Notes under the pieces: model-generated
What the model was told of the DNA's origin: nothing
The model's database searches: none
Seen by the model: only the letters and a program-made list of their open reading frames with translations
Part shown: in pieces, positions 59,668-64,000 of the stretch
Position numbering within the stretch: the stretch's first letter is position 1
Layout of the letters: each line of letters starts with the position of its first letter
NCBI GenBank assembly: GCA_963995505.1
Contig: OZ023183.1
Location: 19,402,671 to 19,466,670 of the forward strand
Length of the DNA stretch: 64,000 nucleotides
Reading direction: 5' to 3'
DNA from: Hypericum androsaemum
Taxonomy: Eukaryota > Streptophyta > Magnoliopsida > Malpighiales > Hypericaceae
Made by a program: the position numbers and the translations under genes

Positions 59668-61180
59668 ATTCACTTAGAAGAGACCAGCTCGATTACTGCA
59701 ATTCTTCAACCTGAAGAAGAGTAAAATTGCAACGGTCAGAGACATTTGATATTGACTCCCGTTATGTCATTAGACGTGTTCAAAATTGAAGGGCACGCCG
59801 AATTTGTCCAATGTTTTCAGATTCCAGATTGTTGGAAACTCGAAGAACTGGTCAACACATGACAGATTAGTGCTATCATATTTCACTTGCTTCTGAAATA
59901 GACAAGATAACTGTATTATAGTTGAACAAATTGATGAGCACATAATAAGCACAGGACGGACTCAACTGCTACTCTAAAGATCTAAACACCAACTAGATGG
60001 TTTCGGACGAAGAAACTTGACCAACGAAGCTGAGCTAAACCCAAAAATACTAAAATCTTCGCAAGATAGGATACTTGTCAACCCATGGAGTTCAAGTCAA
60101 GTAAGAATATAACATAATCCCCGGACGCCTGCAGTTAAACACAAACTGGAAATAAAGGCAGCCAAAGCATATCAAAGTGAGAATTCTACTAGTCTTTCTT
60201 CTTTTAGATATATCAACAAATGTTTTAGGCTCAATTTCAAAGAGTTGCCCCAATCTTCTACAACAAAACACTGAAGTTACCAACTTTCACTCACAAACTT
60301 GAGCTGTAATTAGTTGCATTTGACAAGAAAGCAATAGACTTGGCAACATCCAAAACTAGATACAAGCAATTTGAAGATAGATGGATACTTTAAAAGGCCA
60401 AATGATAACTTCACAATTCAGTGCTTCAGGAGGGAAAAACAACTCCAAATTAGGAATCCCCTCAGATCTAGTTGCAACCACTCAAAGAAAACATGGGGAA
60501 AAAGATCTTGACTAGAAACAATTTCCAACCAAAAGAAAGAAAATAGAAGAAAAAAATAGAAACTTCTTGGTTACCTTGTAATCCAAAAATAAAGAGATTC
60601 ATTCTGAAACAAAAAATATAGTTTTTTTTTTAACCCAACCACCTCCCAGTTACTTCTCACACCTCATGAAAGTTCTAAGCAGCAATAAGTATGGGCAATG
60701 AGGGGACAAGTTATAGGTAAAAAACACCTTTCAGTCATAACCAAATTTAGTTGCAAACTTGAGGAGCTTAGGAAAGAGGAGAAATGAAGCAAAAGGAGAA
60801 GCAAAGCAACTCACAGATTTGGAGAGAGAGGAAGATAGAGATTAAAACCCAAGAGCTAGTAGACCCAAAGAGGCAAAGAGCAATGTTGAAATGGCAATGA
60901 ACGAGACCAAATTACCAATTAGGCATTAACCCACTACTTAGCTCTCAACCCAAGAGAAAAAAAGAGTGGCTATTAACTAGTAGGTGACCCTGAAACACTC
61001 ACTTCTTCACTGACAAGAAGCAGAAAAACAAGGGTGGGATAGAGAGAGGAGAGAACTTTGTAGAGAGATGAGGGAGAGAACAAAAACCCAGATGCCAACT
61101 TGGAGGGAGGAACCCAATAATAGACTACTAATGCTTCCCCGCTCCTCCTCTCTCCATCTCTCCTTGTATTTTGCGTGGGA
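59668..61180. promoter_or_regulatory. 5' region of the DeSI-like gene
   Basis: A purine-rich (minus strand: CT-rich) stretch with many GAGAGA elements at about 60800-61160 looks like a transcribed leader or core promoter, more than 1 kb from the ATG. A 5' UTR intron is therefore likely, but I cannot fix its borders. Confidence 0.4.
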
Positions 61181-64000
61181 TTGAATGTAAAAAATATTAT
61201 CGTAAAGTTAGTCTTCCTCGATTTTTAATGTTAGAGTTTTAAAAAATAATCAATGGTTATGATATAGAAGAAATGAATTATATTTAGCTTAACTAGAGTA
61301 TTTGAGCTGTGTGAACAAGTTTAAAATTTGGCAAAGATATTTTTCATACTGGACCAATTAATGTTGTGGTGTTAAAATTTGACAAAAATAATTTTACCGG
61401 AATTGATTCAAACTCAAATTTGTTATCTACTCGAATAAAAAGTAGTTTCGACAAAAATAATTAATTTACAAATGTTTTTAAAAAAGAATTAATCGAGGAG
61501 CAAAACTATAGAAATTTAATAAAACATAAAAGATAAAGTTGCTATAATAAAATCCATCATACTTTTTTATTAAACTCGTTAACTAGTTTTTTTTAATGGC
61601 CAGACCGATTAGTAAAATTTTCGCTAATCAACGGTCAAGCTGAGGTAATAAATAAGGGTAATCAATAGTCAAAACTGTGGTGTTTTGCGCGGCTGTTTTT
61701 ATTTTAAATTATGTAATTAGTTTGACGGTATGATTTTCCTACAGTGATTTTTTTGCACCAAATTTTATCATAATTTTGACAAGGCCAAAAATTGCAATCT
61801 CGTCCAATAAAATTTTATATTAAATAAGTTGTACATATTACTATAAATATTAATAAATTTTACTTCTCAAAAGAAAATAAATAAGGGTCATCTCTCTCCA
61901 CAAGTCTTTCTGTTTTGACCGTAAGACCCATGTCACGGCCACCATGCTCTCTTTCGCTTTCCAGCTGCTAAATTGTTTAGTATTATCCCGTTTCTTACAG
62001 TACCTTCACGGCCTGTGTAAAATTCCGTGTATTTTTCCTACCAAAAAGAAAAGATCCCTGCATTTTATGACAAAATATACTTTTTTCTATGTAACTTAAT
62101 TTTTTATTTTCATGATTGAAACCTAACTCGATAGCCTGGCCACGTATAAATAATAAATAGGTTGTTATATTTTACTGAATATTTCTCATCTCCTATTGGA
62201 GGTTCAGTAATTCTCAAACAAAAAAATTTGAGGTTTAGTAGTTTTTTGGCACCACACTGTTGACAAGGTCCTCAATACTCAATATACAAGGGAAATGAAT
62301 ATCAAACTAAATGAGTCCGTGTTAATGTACCAAATTCCATCATAACTCTGAAGTTAGGGGTATCTACGATCTGAACCAGAGAATTGTAGGGTCTAAAACT
62401 GGAGGTTCCGGGAACTGGATTGGGAATCATAGTAAAGGTTCCAAAAATCGTTCCAGAACTTTCTAAAAAAGTTCCGGTTACGATTTGTAATTTTTGAGGA
62501 ACCTAAATCGGACGTTTTGATTCTAGAATCGTAACCAGAAGTTACGAACCGTAATGAACCCCTTCATTCTTAAAAAAAAATATTTGTTATCATATTATTA
62601 GCTATTAAAGTACATTATTATTATCAATTGTTCATGTCACTAGCTACTAAAGTACATTATTATCAATTAGTGATATTATTAGCTACTAAAGTATATTATT
62701 ATATAATTAGACAACTTAATTTTGTACATTAAGTGCAAGCCTATTTTTATTTATTTAAAAAATTAAAAAGAGGTTTGTAATCTCTTAGAAGTCTTTGTGT
62801 TGCACACCTAATATAATTGAAGAATGATTGTTATAAATTTGTCAAAAAGAGTTTTGTTACATTCTATTTAAATTTTAATTCGATTCAAAATTAGATTAGT
62901 ATATCTAATAAGTGATATGATTCGAGTTACTATCAACAGAAATATTATATATTGTATAAGGTGTATAATTACACGCACGTGTACTTTTTAACAAGTCATT
63001 TTTGTTGAATTGGTGTGACTCGTGATGAGGAATCCTAATCTTCCCCAACCGGGAATTGGCATCGGTGAAAATATGCTACGTCCAATGGCCATGTGGGGTT
63101 TTATCTTTTGTAATTGTACTGGCTCACTTTATTCCTGATTCCTATAACCTCCTCTAAATATTAAAGCCAACAGATTTCATTACATTACGAATGAAATATA
63201 TATTTCCTGAATAGTGCCATAGATTTTGAATAATAGTTGTTAAAAGACAAATTAGCTTGGTTGCAAGCGACGCGTAAATAACGATATACCTAACCAGTCA
63301 AATGTTTTCACCACCAACTGCCGAAAAGAAAAGAGCCAAATGTTTTTCACAATCTTGTCCCAAGGCTTGGACTGATACTAGTGTAGTTCCAATGATTTAT
63401 ATGCTTCCTACTGCCATCAAATTTAATCATTAATATATAAAAATACGTAAAGTAAGAGAGGTTTAATCACTCTCACATAGATGACGTTCTTGAACTATGA
63501 AATTGCAACATACAATTCACGGAAATATTTTAATTTTGTGCACAATTCATGCTAACTAACAGCTCGATTTAAATGGTAAAAGATGTGATCAAATTTTTAT
63601 GATTAATGAGACTTCAAATCAGAGTTTTAATCTTGGAGAAAGAAAAAATCTACTTAAAAAATATGCTAATTATCATCGCTTGTATTAGGTAGTGGTGGAG
63701 GCATGCACAATTAAGTGGGCAGCTACGCCACTTAATTATTATTATTATTTTTACATTTTGCAAAACCAATCCGACTCCACCGATTCCATCTCGAACCATA
63801 GATAACTGCATCAATAAGACCATCTCAACTTTCTCTTCACCTTTTGTTCAATCACTTGGAGCCAACCCCCAACCTCGAGCTTCTGAGCTTGCTTGGCCTA
63901 TTTTTTCTAATTTCCATTGAACCCCAACTAGCAAGTCTACCTGCTGAAGCAACCTTGCGACCAATAGACACGCCCTCTATTTTTCGGTCAGTCCCATGCT
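61181..64000. other. AT-rich spacer to window end
   Basis: No gene is supported. A 45-55 bp unit containing TTAGCTACTAAAGTACATTA is repeated about three times at 62580-62700. A stretch near 62370-62560 is dense in GTTCC/GGAAC and resembles a similar stretch at 45300-45540. At 63560-63660, GATTTAAATGGTAAAAGAT and CAGAGTTTTAATCTTGG resemble SINE A and B boxes. Confidence 0.55.

Overview
The window is a stretch of angiosperm nuclear DNA, most likely from a eudicot. The evidence is GT-AG introns, plant-specific families (BES1/BZR1, NAC, S-protein homologs), a plant nuclear tRNA-Asp, plant-type Copia and LINE relics, and long AT-rich spacers full of small terminal-inverted-repeat (TIR) elements. 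I cannot name the species. No prokaryotic or organellar segment is visible.

Layout: 1-20 kb is transposon-dominated. It holds a decayed Copia polyprotein (1-2713, minus), satellite-like repeats, several Mutator-like TIR elements, a solo LTR nested in one of them, and a decayed tandem pair of S-protein homolog genes (11.1 and 13.8 kb). From 20 to 60 kb lies a gene-rich part whose exon structures close in frame: SAP30-like AFR (20425-22668, -), a NAC factor (27888-30236, -), a METTL4-like MT-A70 methyltransferase (35542-37812, +), tRNA-Asp(GTC) (38851-38922, +), BES1/BZR1 (41391-42696, +), a TAG-type DNA-3-methyladenine glycosylase (44137-46002, -), PEX11A (51226-51981, +), LPEAT1 (53814-57376, +) and a DeSI/PPPDE-like peptidase (58542-59667, -). 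A LINE relic sits at about 48.6-50.7 kb. The last 3 kb is AT-rich spacer.

The host genes do not form an operon or pathway. They cover chromatin repression, transcription, RNA/DNA adenine methylation, brassinosteroid signalling, base-excision repair, peroxisome division, phospholipid remodelling and SUMO/ubiquitin-type deconjugation. Their order (AFR, METTL4, BES1, TAG; then PEX11A, DeSI) matches, from memory, the Arabidopsis order of the same families, so this is probably conserved microsynteny.

The most unusual content is the set of small TIR elements that carry pieces of host genes. One holds a delta-9 acyl-lipid desaturase fragment, one a TMCO1-type membrane protein fragment, and one a ubiquitin-S27a fragment fused to an acidic open frame. 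Two elements have perfect 9-bp target duplications, which points to a Mutator-like (Pack-MULE-type) origin.
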